A DNA stretch of 64,000 bases from an uncultured Phascolarctobacterium sp. (GCF_937920985.1 NZ_CALDXR010000013.1:48375-112374); one strand, 5' to 3'; shown: positions 42,996-51,640, numbered from the stretch's first letter. The notes: a model not told the origin generated them from the sequence alone. Program-made: numbers and translations.

Positions 42996-45617
42996 ATGAA
43001 ATACATGACTGGTAACGAAATCCGCGAAAAGTTTTTGAAATTTTTCCAAGATAGAGGCCATCTTATGCTTCCGAGTGCTTCCCTGATTCCTCAGGATGAC
43101 CCGACTCTGCTGATTATCGGTGCTGGCATGGCACCCTTTAAGCCGTTTTTCACTGGCAAAATGAAACCGCCTGCTACTCGTATCACCACCTGCCAAAAAT
43201 GCGTGCGTACCGGTGATATTGAAAACGTTGGCCGCACTGCGCGCCACCATACCTATTTTGAAATGCTGGGCAACTTCTCCTTTGGCGATTACTTCAAAAA
43301 AGAGGTTATCCCCTGGAGCTGGGAGTTCCTGACCGAGGAGCTTGGTCTGCCTGTCGACAAGCTGTACATCACCATCCACACTGAGGATGATGAAGCTTTT
43401 GATATCTGGCACAATGTTGTAGGTGTTCCTGAAGAGCGCATTGTTCGCCTGGCTGATAACTGGTGGGAGATTGGCAGCGGTCCGTGCGGCCCTGACTCCG
43501 AAATCCACATCGACCTCGGTCCTGAACGCGGCTGCGGCAAACCGACCTGCGGCCCCGGTTGTGACTGCGACCGCTTCCTGGAAATCTGGAACCTGGTATT
43601 CACCCAGTTCAACCAGATGCCTGATGGCACCTATCCGCCGCTGAAAAATAAGAACATTGATACCGGTGCCGGTCTGGAGCGTTTGGCAAGTGTTGTTCAA
43701 GGCAAGCCGTCCAACTTTGAAACTGACCTGATTTTCCCGATTATTGAATATGCAGCTAAGATTGCCAATGTTGAATATGCCAAGGACAAGGCTACCGACG
43801 TATCCCTGAAGGTTATCGCTGACCATGTACGTAGCATGACCTTTATGATCGGCGACGGCATCCTGCCGTCCAACGAAGGCCGTGGCTATGTACTGCGCCG
43901 CATCCTGCGCCGTGCTATCCGTCACGCTCGTCTGCTGGGCATCAACGAGATGTTCCTGACCGGTGCTGTTGACGTTGTTATCGGCATGTTCGGCCATGCG
44001 TACCCCAACCTGGTAGAGAAGGCTGACTTCATCAAAAAGGTTGTGGAAATGGAAGAAGCCAGCTTCCTGCGCACTCTGAAACAGGGCTGCGAGCTGCTGA
44101 ACGAGGAGATTGAAAAGCTGAAGGCTGAAAACAAAACCGTTCTCGACGGTGCAACTGCCTTCAAGCTGAACGATACCTTTGGCTTCCCCTGGGAGCTGAC
44201 TGAAGAAATCCTGGAAGAAGCTGGCATGACTATGGATAAAGAAGGCTTCGACGCTGCGCTGGAGGTTCAGCGTAAAATGGCGCGTGAAGCACGCAACGAT
44301 AAAGAAGGTCGTCCGATTGTTTATAACACCAGCGGCATCAATGTTGCTGAGCTGAAGGTTGACGAAGCTGCAACCGAAGCTAAGATTGTGAAGATGTATC
44401 CTGCGCATGACGCACAGCCGATTGAAAACGCTGCTGACGGCACTGATGTTGCTGTTATCTGCGACGTTACCGCTTTCCATGCTGAGGGTGGCGGCCAGCT
44501 GGGCGATATCGGTACTATTACCGCTCCGACCGGCGTTATCGCTGTAAATGTTACCAAAAAGCTGCCTGACGGCGCTGTTATTATGATCGGTTCCGTAACC
44601 GAAGGCACTGTTGCTGTAGGCGACGCTGTAACCTTTGCTGTGGACAAGGCACGCAAGATGGATATCGCTCGTAACCATACCGCAACCCATCTGCTGCATG
44701 CTGCTCTGAAACAGGTTCTGGGTGCTCATGTTAACCAGGCCGGCAGCTATGTAGGTCCGGATCGTCTGCGTTTTGACTTCTCTCACTTCTCTCAGGTTAC
44801 TGCTGAGGAGCTGAAGGAGGTTGAGGCTATTGTCAACGAGCAGGTGCTGGCTGGCAAGGCTGTTAATATTGAAGAGCTGCCGATTGAGGAAGCTAAGAAG
44901 AAGGGTGCAACCGCTCTCTTCGGCGAAAAGTATGGCAACATCGTTCGCGTTGTTACCGTTCCGGACTTCTCTATGGAGTTCTGCGGCGGCAGCCATGTAA
45001 GCAATACAGCACAAATTGGTATGTTCAAAATCGTGAGCGAAGGCTCCAGCGGTGCAGGCGTGCGCCGTATTGAGGCTGTTACCGGTCATGGTGCTGTGGC
45101 TCATGTCAATGCTACCGAGGAAATGGTGAACGGTCTGGCTGCTGAGCTGAAATGCCGCTCCTGCGACGTTCCGACTCGTCTGGAGGCTCTGCAATGCGAG
45201 CTGAAGGCTGCTCAGAAGAAGGCTGAAGAGCTGGCTGCAGAAATCGCTAAGGCTCAGGTAAGCAATGTTGCTGACCAGATTAAAGATGCTAACGGCGTTC
45301 CTGTTCTGGTACAAAAGGTTAATGCTGACAGCGTTGACGCTCTGCGTAACTTGGGTGACCAGATGCGCGATAAGGTGGGCGGCGTTGTTGTGTTGGCTGC
45401 TGTTATGGGCGAAAAGGTAAGCATTCTGACCATGGCTACTAAAGATGCTGTTGCTAAAGGCGTTCATGCGGGCAACATCGTTAAGGCTGTTGCTAAGCTG
45501 TGCGGCGGTGGCGGCGGCGGTCGTCCGGATATGGCACAGGCCGGTGCTAAGGACGTAGCTAAGGTTGATGAAGCACTTGCTGCTGCTTTTGATATCGTTG
45601 CTGCTATGGTGAAATAA
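42996..45617 (+). CDS. alaS: Alanine-tRNA ligase
   Basis: Charges tRNA-Ala and edits mischarged serine and glycine. The catalytic domain has GAGMAPFKPFF and the class II motifs; the editing site has HTATH (561-565) and CGGSH (663-667); the C-terminal DHHA1 domain ends in a glycine run near residue 836, GGGGGGRPDMAQAGAKD. Length is 873 residues. It runs from its own promoter to a strong bidirectional terminator. The 853-residue opposite-strand frame is a shadow. Confidence 0.97.
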   Translation: MKYMTGNEIREKFLKFFQDRGHLMLPSASLIPQDDPTLLIIGAGMAPFKPFFTGKMKPPATRITTCQKCVRTGDIENVGRTARHHTYFEMLGNFSFGDYFKKEVIPWSWEFLTEELGLPVDKLYITIHTEDDEAFDIWHNVVGVPEERIVRLADNWWEIGSGPCGPDSEIHIDLGPERGCGKPTCGPGCDCDRFLEIWNLVFTQFNQMPDGTYPPLKNKNIDTGAGLERLASVVQGKPSNFETDLIFPIIEYAAKIANVEYAKDKATDVSLKVIADHVRSMTFMIGDGILPSNEGRGYVLRRILRRAIRHARLLGINEMFLTGAVDVVIGMFGHAYPNLVEKADFIKKVVEMEEASFLRTLKQGCELLNEEIEKLKAENKTVLDGATAFKLNDTFGFPWELTEEILEEAGMTMDKEGFDAALEVQRKMAREARNDKEGRPIVYNTSGINVAELKVDEAATEAKIVKMYPAHDAQPIENAADGTDVAVICDVTAFHAEGGGQLGDIGTITAPTGVIAVNVTKKLPDGAVIMIGSVTEGTVAVGDAVTFAVDKARKMDIARNHTATHLLHAALKQVLGAHVNQAGSYVGPDRLRFDFSHFSQVTAEELKEVEAIVNEQVLAGKAVNIEELPIEEAKKKGATALFGEKYGNIVRVVTVPDFSMEFCGGSHVSNTAQIGMFKIVSEGSSGAGVRRIEAVTGHGAVAHVNATEEMVNGLAAELKCRSCDVPTRLEALQCELKAAQKKAEELAAEIAKAQVSNVADQIKDANGVPVLVQKVNADSVDALRNLGDQMRDKVGGVVVLAAVMGEKVSILTMATKDAVAKGVHAGNIVKAVAKLCGGGGGGRPDMAQAGAKDVAKVDEALAAAFDIVAAMVK

Positions 45618-45647
45618 GCTTAGCGCTGAATTTTACGTATAAAAATA

Positions 45648-45682
45648 AACTGACGAGGCAATTTTGCTTCGTCAGTTTTTTT
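45648..45682. terminator. Bidirectional terminator between alaS and the convergent AAA-ATPase gene
   Basis: AACTGACGAGGCAA pairs with TTGCTTCGTCAGTT (one wobble) and is followed by seven T; the opposite strand has an A/T-rich flank that could serve the convergent gene. Confidence 0.85.
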
Positions 45683-45685
45683 AGC

Positions 45686-47350
45686 TTAATTTGTTATGAT
45701 TTCTACTTTCTTGCCGCTGAAGGCAATACCATATTTGTAAATAGTTTTGATGTTTTGCTTGCGTAGCTCGGTATCATATTTTTTGTTTTCTATTTGCGCT
45801 AAGGCTTCTACTGCTAACTTTTTCAAACTTGCATCCGAAGAATCAGCAGTTGCTTTTATTTCAATGATTATACCTGGCATATCTATGTTTTTAGGCAGGA
45901 GCTGGATATCATATCTGCCCTCGCCACTTTCACGGTTAGAGCTGATGTAATAGGTATTAGTGAATAATCCTGTCATACCTAAAAGCAGGCCCTGGTAATA
46001 GTTTTCTTTAAGCGTGTCATAGTAGCTGACAGTTTCTAAAAGAAACTTTTTCAGCACATTTTGCAATGCTGGCCCATTTTTAGTTATGAGATATTGCTGG
46101 AGTAAATTAATCGCTGTACTGTCAATCTTGTCTGCTAGCAGAGCGACAATCTCCTGACTGTAAACGCTTTTAATTTCTTTATTGGGAATACTGAGCTCAC
46201 ATAGACAGATGCCGTTGGCTCTTGTGGTTTTTATAGATTTCAAATAGCCTGTCATTAGCAGAAAGCCAAATATATTAGTTTGTTGCTCCTTTAGCTTTGG
46301 ATAGATGATGTTTGTATCAACTATAGATTCTACAGCAGAGCCATTTAACAAAGCTCGAAGATTTTCACAGGTGCTGTTATCAAGACCGCTGATAATCTCA
46401 CGGATAGTGGAGTTTTCAGAAGTTTGTACCCAATATGGTTCTGCTTCACAATAATTGTTGAAATATTTAAGAACAGACCAGGGATTGTAAATCTCCGTAT
46501 TACCAAACCTGTAACCATCATACCATTCTTTGATTTCGGGGATTTTATCAATCGCTTGATAGTATGCAGCCATAGCATTTACTTCAGTATCGGTGAAGCC
46601 AAAGAAATCACTATAGCGCTTATCTAACAGCGAGTTAACGTTTACATTGTTAAGACCACTAAAAATACTTTCCTTGGCAACGCGTAGAATACCTGTCAAG
46701 AAGCCGAAGGAAATGTGCTGGTTGTCTTTCAGAACAGAGGAGAGCAGGTCGCGTGTGAATTGTATTGTTGCATCATAAAAACCGTGAATATAACCTGCCT
46801 GGATAGGCGTGTCATACTCATCAATAATAATTATAGGTGCTTTGGCATAATGCTCATGCAGCATTTGCGAAAGGCGGAGCAGACTGGTGGCATAATCCGT
46901 TTCCGTACCCAGGCCGCTGGTAATTTTTTCGTAGAAAGCAGGATTAGATAAAATTTTGCTGTCTTTTAGTTCCGAATGACGCATAAATTCATCTCTTATC
47001 GTTTCTTTCAGCCTCGCATATAAGTCTGGCCATTTATTTTTATTCGCATCCTTAAAGCTTAAGAAAATAACAGGATACTGGCCTTGGTGCTGGGTATATT
47101 TTTCACCTGTCTGCCAAATATTTTTATTAATAAAATATTTACTTGTATCGTCTTTGGCTTTTTCGAAAAAGGTACGCAGCATATCCATGTTTAGAGTTTT
47201 ACCGAAGCGGCGCGGGCGGGTGAAAAGAGTAACCTTCGCTTGCTCGTCAAGAATATCCTTTATAAGTAGTGTTTTGTCAACATAGTAGTAATCCTGGCTG
47301 ACTTTTTTGTAATCAGATGCGCCAATAGGTAATGGTAATTTGTTTTGCAT
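45686..47350 (-). CDS. AAA-ATPase with C-terminal PD-(D/E)XK nuclease domain, paralogue 2
   Basis: Opens MQNKLPLPIGASDYKKV, has YYYVDKTLLIKDIL, Walker A RPRRFGKTLNMDMLRTFF and Walker B APIIIIDEYDTPIQ. The C-terminal nuclease core is GRYDIQLLPKN followed by GIIIEIKA. Length 554. It is a close relative of the plus-strand gene about 500 bp away, so the two form a head-to-head pair. GAGGAGG lies ahead of the start on the minus strand. The function of the family is not established. Confidence 0.82.
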   Translation of the reverse strand: MQNKLPLPIGASDYKKVSQDYYYVDKTLLIKDILDEQAKVTLFTRPRRFGKTLNMDMLRTFFEKAKDDTSKYFINKNIWQTGEKYTQHQGQYPVIFLSFKDANKNKWPDLYARLKETIRDEFMRHSELKDSKILSNPAFYEKITSGLGTETDYATSLLRLSQMLHEHYAKAPIIIIDEYDTPIQAGYIHGFYDATIQFTRDLLSSVLKDNQHISFGFLTGILRVAKESIFSGLNNVNVNSLLDKRYSDFFGFTDTEVNAMAAYYQAIDKIPEIKEWYDGYRFGNTEIYNPWSVLKYFNNYCEAEPYWVQTSENSTIREIISGLDNSTCENLRALLNGSAVESIVDTNIIYPKLKEQQTNIFGFLLMTGYLKSIKTTRANGICLCELSIPNKEIKSVYSQEIVALLADKIDSTAINLLQQYLITKNGPALQNVLKKFLLETVSYYDTLKENYYQGLLLGMTGLFTNTYYISSNRESGEGRYDIQLLPKNIDMPGIIIEIKATADSSDASLKKLAVEALAQIENKKYDTELRKQNIKTIYKYGIAFSGKKVEIITN

Positions 47351-47402
47351 GGAGTACAGCCTCCTCTCATTATCATTTTCCTTTATTATAACATTTTTAG
47401 AT

Positions 47403-47714
47403 TTAATGGTATAGAGAATATGGTTTAGAAATACTGCTCGCCAGACGGATTATTATGTGTACGTTGAGTTGCGATTGATGCAGGATGTAGTCATCAGCCG
47501 TTTTGCCAGCGGCGATGGTGTCGCTGTATCTGTTGTAGCGGTCGGTGTTTTTCTCTTCGTAGATGTAGGCGTTACTGTACAGGTTGGCGGCGCACGTAAC
47601 GGACTGGATGCTTATTGAGGGTGTTGGGGTGGATGCCCGTGCCTTTGTAGTTTGAATTAAGAAAGAACGTCGTGAGGCTATGGGCTTGATGTTTGCCCCC
47701 GATACCAGATGCAC
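47403..47714 (-). other. Gene-poor gap with a weak minus-strand open frame
   Basis: The 498 bp between the head-to-head paralogues hold a 103-residue minus-strand frame beginning inside a terminator hairpin, with no ribosome binding site. Part of it (SNAYIYEEKNTDRYNRYSDT) reads like real protein, so this could be the remnant of a lost gene. No family is recognised. Confidence 0.25.
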
Positions 47715-47733
47715 GGTATTGGGGGTATTTTTA
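47696..47733 (+). terminator. Strong orphan terminator
   Basis: CCCCCGATACC pairs with GGTATTGGGGG over 11 bp (one wobble), with an 8-nt loop, and is followed by TATTTTTAT. No intact plus-strand gene lies upstream of it. Confidence 0.75.
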
Positions 47734-47848
47734 TGTTATGCAGTCAGGAGTATTACAGAAGGCGTGCAGAATTATATCGACAGGGGAAATGGTCGCAGGC
47801 GCTAAAAGATGTTATAATATAGGAAGAAGCAAAGAAAGGGGAATTCTC

Positions 47849-49531
47849 ATGCAACAGACAAGATTGCCGCTGCCTGTCGGCACTACTGACTTCAAAAGAA
47901 TCTGCCGGGAAAATTATTATGTCGACAAGACGTTGCTTATAAAGGACCTGCTTGATGAAAAGGTGAGCAACATTCTTTTTACGCGTCCGAGGCGTTTTGG
48001 CAAGACCTTGAACATGGATATGCTCCGTACTTTCTTTGAGAAAACAGACGCAGATACCAGTAGCTATTTCAAGGATAAAGCAATCTGGCAGCAGGGCGAA
48101 AGCTATACGCAGCAGCAAGGGCAATATCCTGTTATCTTTTTATCGCTGAAGGATATAAAGGCGCAAGATTGGGAAACAGCATATGAACTGTTGAAAATGA
48201 TTATCAGCTCCGAGTATGCAAGACACCCGGAATTGCAGGCTGGTAATGAGATATCCCAACAAGACAAGGATTTTTACGAAAAAATAGTCAATAAAAATGC
48301 TAATAAAGCAGATTATATGCTCAGCCTGCAGATTCTTAGCAGAATGCTTTATCAGCATTACAAAAAGGCTCCTGTGATAATCATTGACGAGTACGATACT
48401 CCTATCCAGGAAGGCTTCGTCAATAATTACTATAATGAAGCTATTGAGTTTATCAGAAATTTCTTTTCGGCTGCCTTGAAGGATAATCCTTATATAACTA
48501 TGAGCATTATGACGGGTATCCTGCGTGTCGCTAAAGAGAGTATCTTCAGCGGGTTGAATAATATCCGTGTTGATTCTGTACTTGATGATACTTTTAGTGG
48601 TTATTTTGGATTCACTGAGGGTGAGGTCAAGACTATAACGCAGTATTATAATGTAACTGAAAAGCTGGCAGAAATCAAAAGCTGGTATGATGGCTATAGG
48701 TTCGGCAGCACTGAAATCTATAATCCGTGGTCGGTGATTAATTATATAACGAGCAGCTGTAAGGCTATCCCGTATTGGAGCCAGACTTCGGAGAATACTA
48801 TTATTCATGAAATACTGAAGAAGTACAATGAAGCAACTTACAGGAATCTTCATGAATTGCTTAAAGAAAACGGGCAGGTAAGCTCTGTAATTAAAACGAA
48901 TATCATTTATCCTGAACTTAAGGGGCCTCAGACAGATATTCTTGGTTTTCTTCTGATGACGGGTTACTTGAAGGCAACGGAAATGACTCTTAACGAAGAC
49001 GGTGAGCATTTGTGTCGGCTTAATATTCCCAATAAGGAGATACGCACGATCTATCGTAAGGAAATTATTAGTCTGCTGATAGCGGAAGTCGGTGATATGA
49101 CGGTAACGGATTTAAGAGACGCTTTATTAAATAAGGATAGTGCTGTCATCAAAGAGACGCTGGGAAGATTTATGATGCAGACAATCAGCTATTATGACGG
49201 GCTTAGGGAAAGCTATTATCATGGCCTGATGCTGGGACTTATAACTATCTTTGAATATACTCACTTTATCCGCTCCAATAGAGAAAGTGGAACTGGCAGA
49301 TATGATATTCAGCTTATTCCTAAAAACGCAGGTATGCCAGGGATTATTATTGAAATAAAAGCTGGTGAAGCAAAGGACGATGATGGTGCTTTGAGCAAGC
49401 TGGCGCAGGTTGCGTTCGACCAGATTGAAGAAAAGAAGTATGATACTGAGTTGCGTTCACTGGGCGTAAGTGTTATACACAAATACGGTATTGCGTTTGC
49501 TAATAAGAGGGTTGAGTTGAAGACGAATTAG
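47849..49531 (+). CDS. AAA-ATPase with C-terminal PD-(D/E)XK nuclease domain, paralogue 3
   Basis: Begins MQQTRLPLPVGTTDFKRI; AAAGGGG lies ahead of ATG 47849, and the longer upstream frame runs through a terminator. Walker A is RPRRFGKTLNMDML, Walker B is APVIIIDEYDTPIQ, and the nuclease part is GRYDIQLIPKNAG followed by GIIIEIKAGE. Its 560 residues follow paralogue 2 almost segment by segment, indicating recent duplication in inverted orientation. Role unknown; possibly genome defence or selfish DNA. Confidence 0.82.
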   Translation: MQQTRLPLPVGTTDFKRICRENYYVDKTLLIKDLLDEKVSNILFTRPRRFGKTLNMDMLRTFFEKTDADTSSYFKDKAIWQQGESYTQQQGQYPVIFLSLKDIKAQDWETAYELLKMIISSEYARHPELQAGNEISQQDKDFYEKIVNKNANKADYMLSLQILSRMLYQHYKKAPVIIIDEYDTPIQEGFVNNYYNEAIEFIRNFFSAALKDNPYITMSIMTGILRVAKESIFSGLNNIRVDSVLDDTFSGYFGFTEGEVKTITQYYNVTEKLAEIKSWYDGYRFGSTEIYNPWSVINYITSSCKAIPYWSQTSENTIIHEILKKYNEATYRNLHELLKENGQVSSVIKTNIIYPELKGPQTDILGFLLMTGYLKATEMTLNEDGEHLCRLNIPNKEIRTIYRKEIISLLIAEVGDMTVTDLRDALLNKDSAVIKETLGRFMMQTISYYDGLRESYYHGLMLGLITIFEYTHFIRSNRESGTGRYDIQLIPKNAGMPGIIIEIKAGEAKDDDGALSKLAQVAFDQIEEKKYDTELRSLGVSVIHKYGIAFANKRVELKTN

Positions 49532-49587
49532 ATATTGTTTTTTACAGCAAAAAAGCCGCCTGCGAAGGCGGCTTTTGGTGTGTAGTC

Positions 49588-49651
49588 TTGCCTGCCCCTT
49601 GGGGAAGGTGTCGAGCGAAGCGAGGCGGAAGGGGGCGGAGAGGGGACTGTG
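49588..49651. repeat. Palindromic CCCCTTGGGG-type element
   Basis: Runs from CCTGCCCCTTGGGGAAGG through GAGCGAAGCGAGG to GGAGAGGGGACTGTG. It belongs to the same loose family as the elements at 49856-49915, 51251-51309 and 51587-51637. Its right half opens the first long repeat. Confidence 0.6.
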
Positions 49652-49945
49652 AGCGACGCAATTAAATATCATTCCAGTCAGTAGCAATTTTCCCGTGCCA
49701 TAGGGCACAACGCAAATTTCGTGCGGAACCAGGACGAAGCATCGGTAAAATTTGTCAGACGGTAAGAGAAAGTTACGTACCCTTGCTTCTATGGTTCCAA
49801 GCACTCATTTGCTAAAATTGCTATTCCTTACACGATATATTAATTGCTCGTCTAGCCTTCTTGCCTCTCCTAGGGGAGAGGTGGCATCGCGAAGCGATGA
49901 CGGAGAGGGGACTGTGGCGACGCAATTGATATATCGCGTTGCAAC
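49626..49945. repeat. Long direct repeat, copy 1 (320 bp)
   Basis: Nearly identical to 51019-51338 and exactly the same length. It contains a GTGCC/GGCAC hairpin, a larger hairpin (49721-49804) with arms GTGCGGAACC and GGTTCCAAGCAC, and a CTCCTAGGGGAG / ATCGCGAAGCGAT palindrome. Coding frames across it are repeat translations, not genes. Confidence 0.9.
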
Positions 49946-50006
49946 CCTTCCACCTTCCATTTTAGGGAAGATATGTAGGCAGGTTTTAGAACCATAATTT
50001 ATTTAT

Positions 50007-50288
50007 TTATTTATTTTCATAGAATCCATTAGAGCTTAAGGTTCTCCATGTAGCGTACATTGTTTCATAGTTATCTTTTATGAATTTTTGGATAGAAGTG
50101 ATTTCTCTATCCTTTAATCTGCCTCGTACTGTTAATTTGGAACTACCATCACTACGAACAAAGAATTTTGCAGAACCTGGTTCTGTAAGTTCTTCGTTGC
50201 TGGCATGTACATGCATACATTCTACTACGCAGTGAGCAGTAAAGTATAAGTAATAACCACAAATTTTAAAGGGAAAGTATTTAGGCAT
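50007..50288 (-). CDS. DUF4160-like small protein
   Basis: 93 residues, opening MPKYFPFKICGYYLYF, with MHVHAS, AKFFVRSDGSS and a helical end DREITSIQKFIKDNYETMYATWR, the layout of DUF4160 proteins. Such proteins are often encoded next to another tiny gene and have been suggested to be toxin-antitoxin-like, without proof known to me. It is last of three overlapping minus-strand genes; its start overlaps the preceding gene by eight bases. Confidence 0.7.
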   Translation of the reverse strand: MPKYFPFKICGYYLYFTAHCVVECMHVHASNEELTEPGSAKFFVRSDGSSKLTVRGRLKDREITSIQKFIKDNYETMYATWRTLSSNGFYENK

Positions 50289-50508
50289 TCAGACTCTCCT
50301 TTAATAAATCTTTGTTGCGATTATAATACTTCATGACAATATTATCTTCTTCATCGCTCATTACAGATTCCACGAGTTCATCGTTTTGAATAACAGCTGT
50401 TTTGGTTATATTGCTTAAGTCGGTGATTTCTATATAATTATCTTGAACCTTATAGGCATATCCAGCAACAATCATATCTGCTTGGTCAGCAATTTCCTGA
50501 ACCTTCAT
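50281..50508 (-). CDS. Small acidic protein, 75 residues, middle gene of the cassette
   Basis: Soluble, acidic, beta-strand then helix: KVQDNYIEITDLSNITKTAVIQ, then SDEEDNIVMKYYNRNKDLLKES. No family recognised. Its ATG overlaps the stop codon of the upstream gene (ATGA), so it is probably translated by coupling. Candidate partner or antidote to one of its neighbours, from context only. Confidence 0.6.
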   Translation of the reverse strand: MKVQEIADQADMIVAGYAYKVQDNYIEITDLSNITKTAVIQNDELVESVMSDEEDNIVMKYYNRNKDLLKESLNA

Positions 50509-50762
50509 AACACCTTAACCTCCTTAATATTATCAAATATATCTTTTGGCAGTCTTAAGCGTTTGGCAATGTAACGCAAATCAATGTATTCTTCTATAGG
50601 AGTATCTAACGTAGAATATTTTGCCATGCATTCGATATAGCCGTTGTTCCATTTAGTAATGGAAGTATATTTTTGTAAAAACGGGGAGGTTTTAAATTTT
50701 ATTTGCAAATCTCCAATTTTAAAAATGCTGAATTTATCTGTGTTTGTTAAAATTCCAATCAT
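50505..50762 (-). CDS. Small protein with EEYIDL motif, first gene of the cassette
   Basis: 85 residues. The segment IEEYIDLRYIAKRLRLP followed by FDNIKEVKV resembles the end of DUF2442-type proteins, which often accompany DUF4160. A very strong AGGAGG site lies ahead of the ATG. It is the promoter-proximal gene. The family link is tentative. Confidence 0.65.
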   Translation of the reverse strand: MIGILTNTDKFSIFKIGDLQIKFKTSPFLQKYTSITKWNNGYIECMAKYSTLDTPIEEYIDLRYIAKRLRLPKDIFDNIKEVKVL

Positions 50763-50819
50763 AAAAGATCCTCCTTTCGTTTCGTTTTTGCTTGATTAAA
50801 ACATAAAAATGAATTAGGT

Positions 50820-50879
50820 CACTTTGAAGTAAATATCTTCTTTCAAGTGCATTATACTTCACTGGCTTAGTAAAAGCAA
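50820..50879 (-). promoter_or_regulatory. Promoter and operator-like inverted repeat of the small-gene operon
   Basis: On the minus strand TTGCTT (50879-50874), 17 bp, TATAAT (50856-50851). Just downstream lies the imperfect inverted repeat CACTT-x-GAAG ... CTTC-x-x-AAGTG (50820-50849), centred near the start of transcription, the usual place for a repressor site. Confidence 0.65.
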
Positions 50880-50963
50880 GTGAATTTATATAGAAGTCAA
50901 AGTAGTTGGAATATATATTATCTGAGTATTAAATGCAGTACTTAATATACACTAAAACGTGAA

Positions 50964-51012
50964 AACACCGACGTCTGCCGTACCAGGGGTACGGCGGATG
51001 TCAGTGTTTTTT
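50964..51012. terminator. Long 21-bp terminator hairpin upstream of the small-gene operon
   Basis: The arms starting AACACCGACGTCTGCC and ending GGATGTCAGTGTT pair over 21 bp with three wobbles; a three-base loop and six T follow on the plus strand, and TTTTC on the minus. It would stop minus-strand read-through into the operon promoter or end a short unannotated plus-strand transcript. Confidence 0.75.
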
Positions 51013-51018
51013 GTTGGG

Positions 51019-51338
51019 CGGAAGGGGGCGGAGAGGGGACTGTGTGGCGACGCAATTAAATATCATTCCAGTCAGTAGCAATTTTCCCGTGCCATAGGGC
51101 ACAACGCAAATTTCGGCGGAACTAGGACGAAGCATCGGTAAAATTTGTCAGACGGTAAGAGAAAGTTACGTCCCCTTGCTTCTATGGTTCCAAGCACTCA
51201 TTTGCTAAAATTGCTATTCCTTACGCGATATGTTAATTGCTCGTCTAGCCTTCTAGCCTCTCCTAGGGGAGAGGTGGCATCGCGAAGCGATGACGGAGAG
51301 GGGACTGTGGCGTCGCAATTGATATATCGCGTTGCAAC
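51019..51338. repeat. Long direct repeat, copy 2 (320 bp)
   Basis: Same extent and order as 49626-49945 with only scattered changes (for example GGCGGAACT for GTGCGGAACC). The two copies bracket the three small genes. Confidence 0.9.
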
Positions 51339-51411
51339 GAAAAATTTTCCAGCGAATCGCTTACTGAGTTATATGTTTGATGCTAAATGTGAAGAAGCGA
51401 TTTGCGGACGG

Positions 51412-51640
51412 TAATTTCGTGTGGAACCAGGACGAAGTGCCGCAAAACTCGCGCTATGCTAAGAGATTTTGCTATAGTAGTAAGCTTATCGCTCAAACAG
51501 TTGCGACACTTCTATGGTTCCAGACACTCATTCCCTAAGATTTTTATGTTTTCACTGCGATATGTTAATTGCTCGTCTAGCTTTCTTGCCTCTCCCCTTG
51601 GGGAAGGTGCCGAGCGCATCTCAACGGAAGGGGACTGCGA
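51412..51640. repeat. Diverged third copy of the long repeat
   Basis: Shares the big hairpin (51419-51527: GTGTGGAACC arm with GGTTCCAGACAC arm), TATGTTAATTGCTCGTCTAG and the CTCCCCTTGGGG element, but the inner loop differs and arm bases have changed in step so pairing is kept. From 51641 to 51844 I see nothing gene-like; a 116-residue minus frame here is repeat translation. Confidence 0.75.

Noticed and set aside
42906..45467. 853-residue open frame opposite alaS
   Set aside because: Antisense shadow of alaS; low-complexity N/H/Q-rich translation and no start signals.
49721..49804. Integron attC site
   Set aside because: Arms pair well and the repeats bracket small genes, but the terminal RYYYAAC/GTTRRRY cores are absent and no integrase is present.
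49752..51414. Short plus-strand frames of 81-89 residues in both long repeats
   Set aside because: They are the same repeat translated twice, with no ribosome binding site and no protein-like composition.
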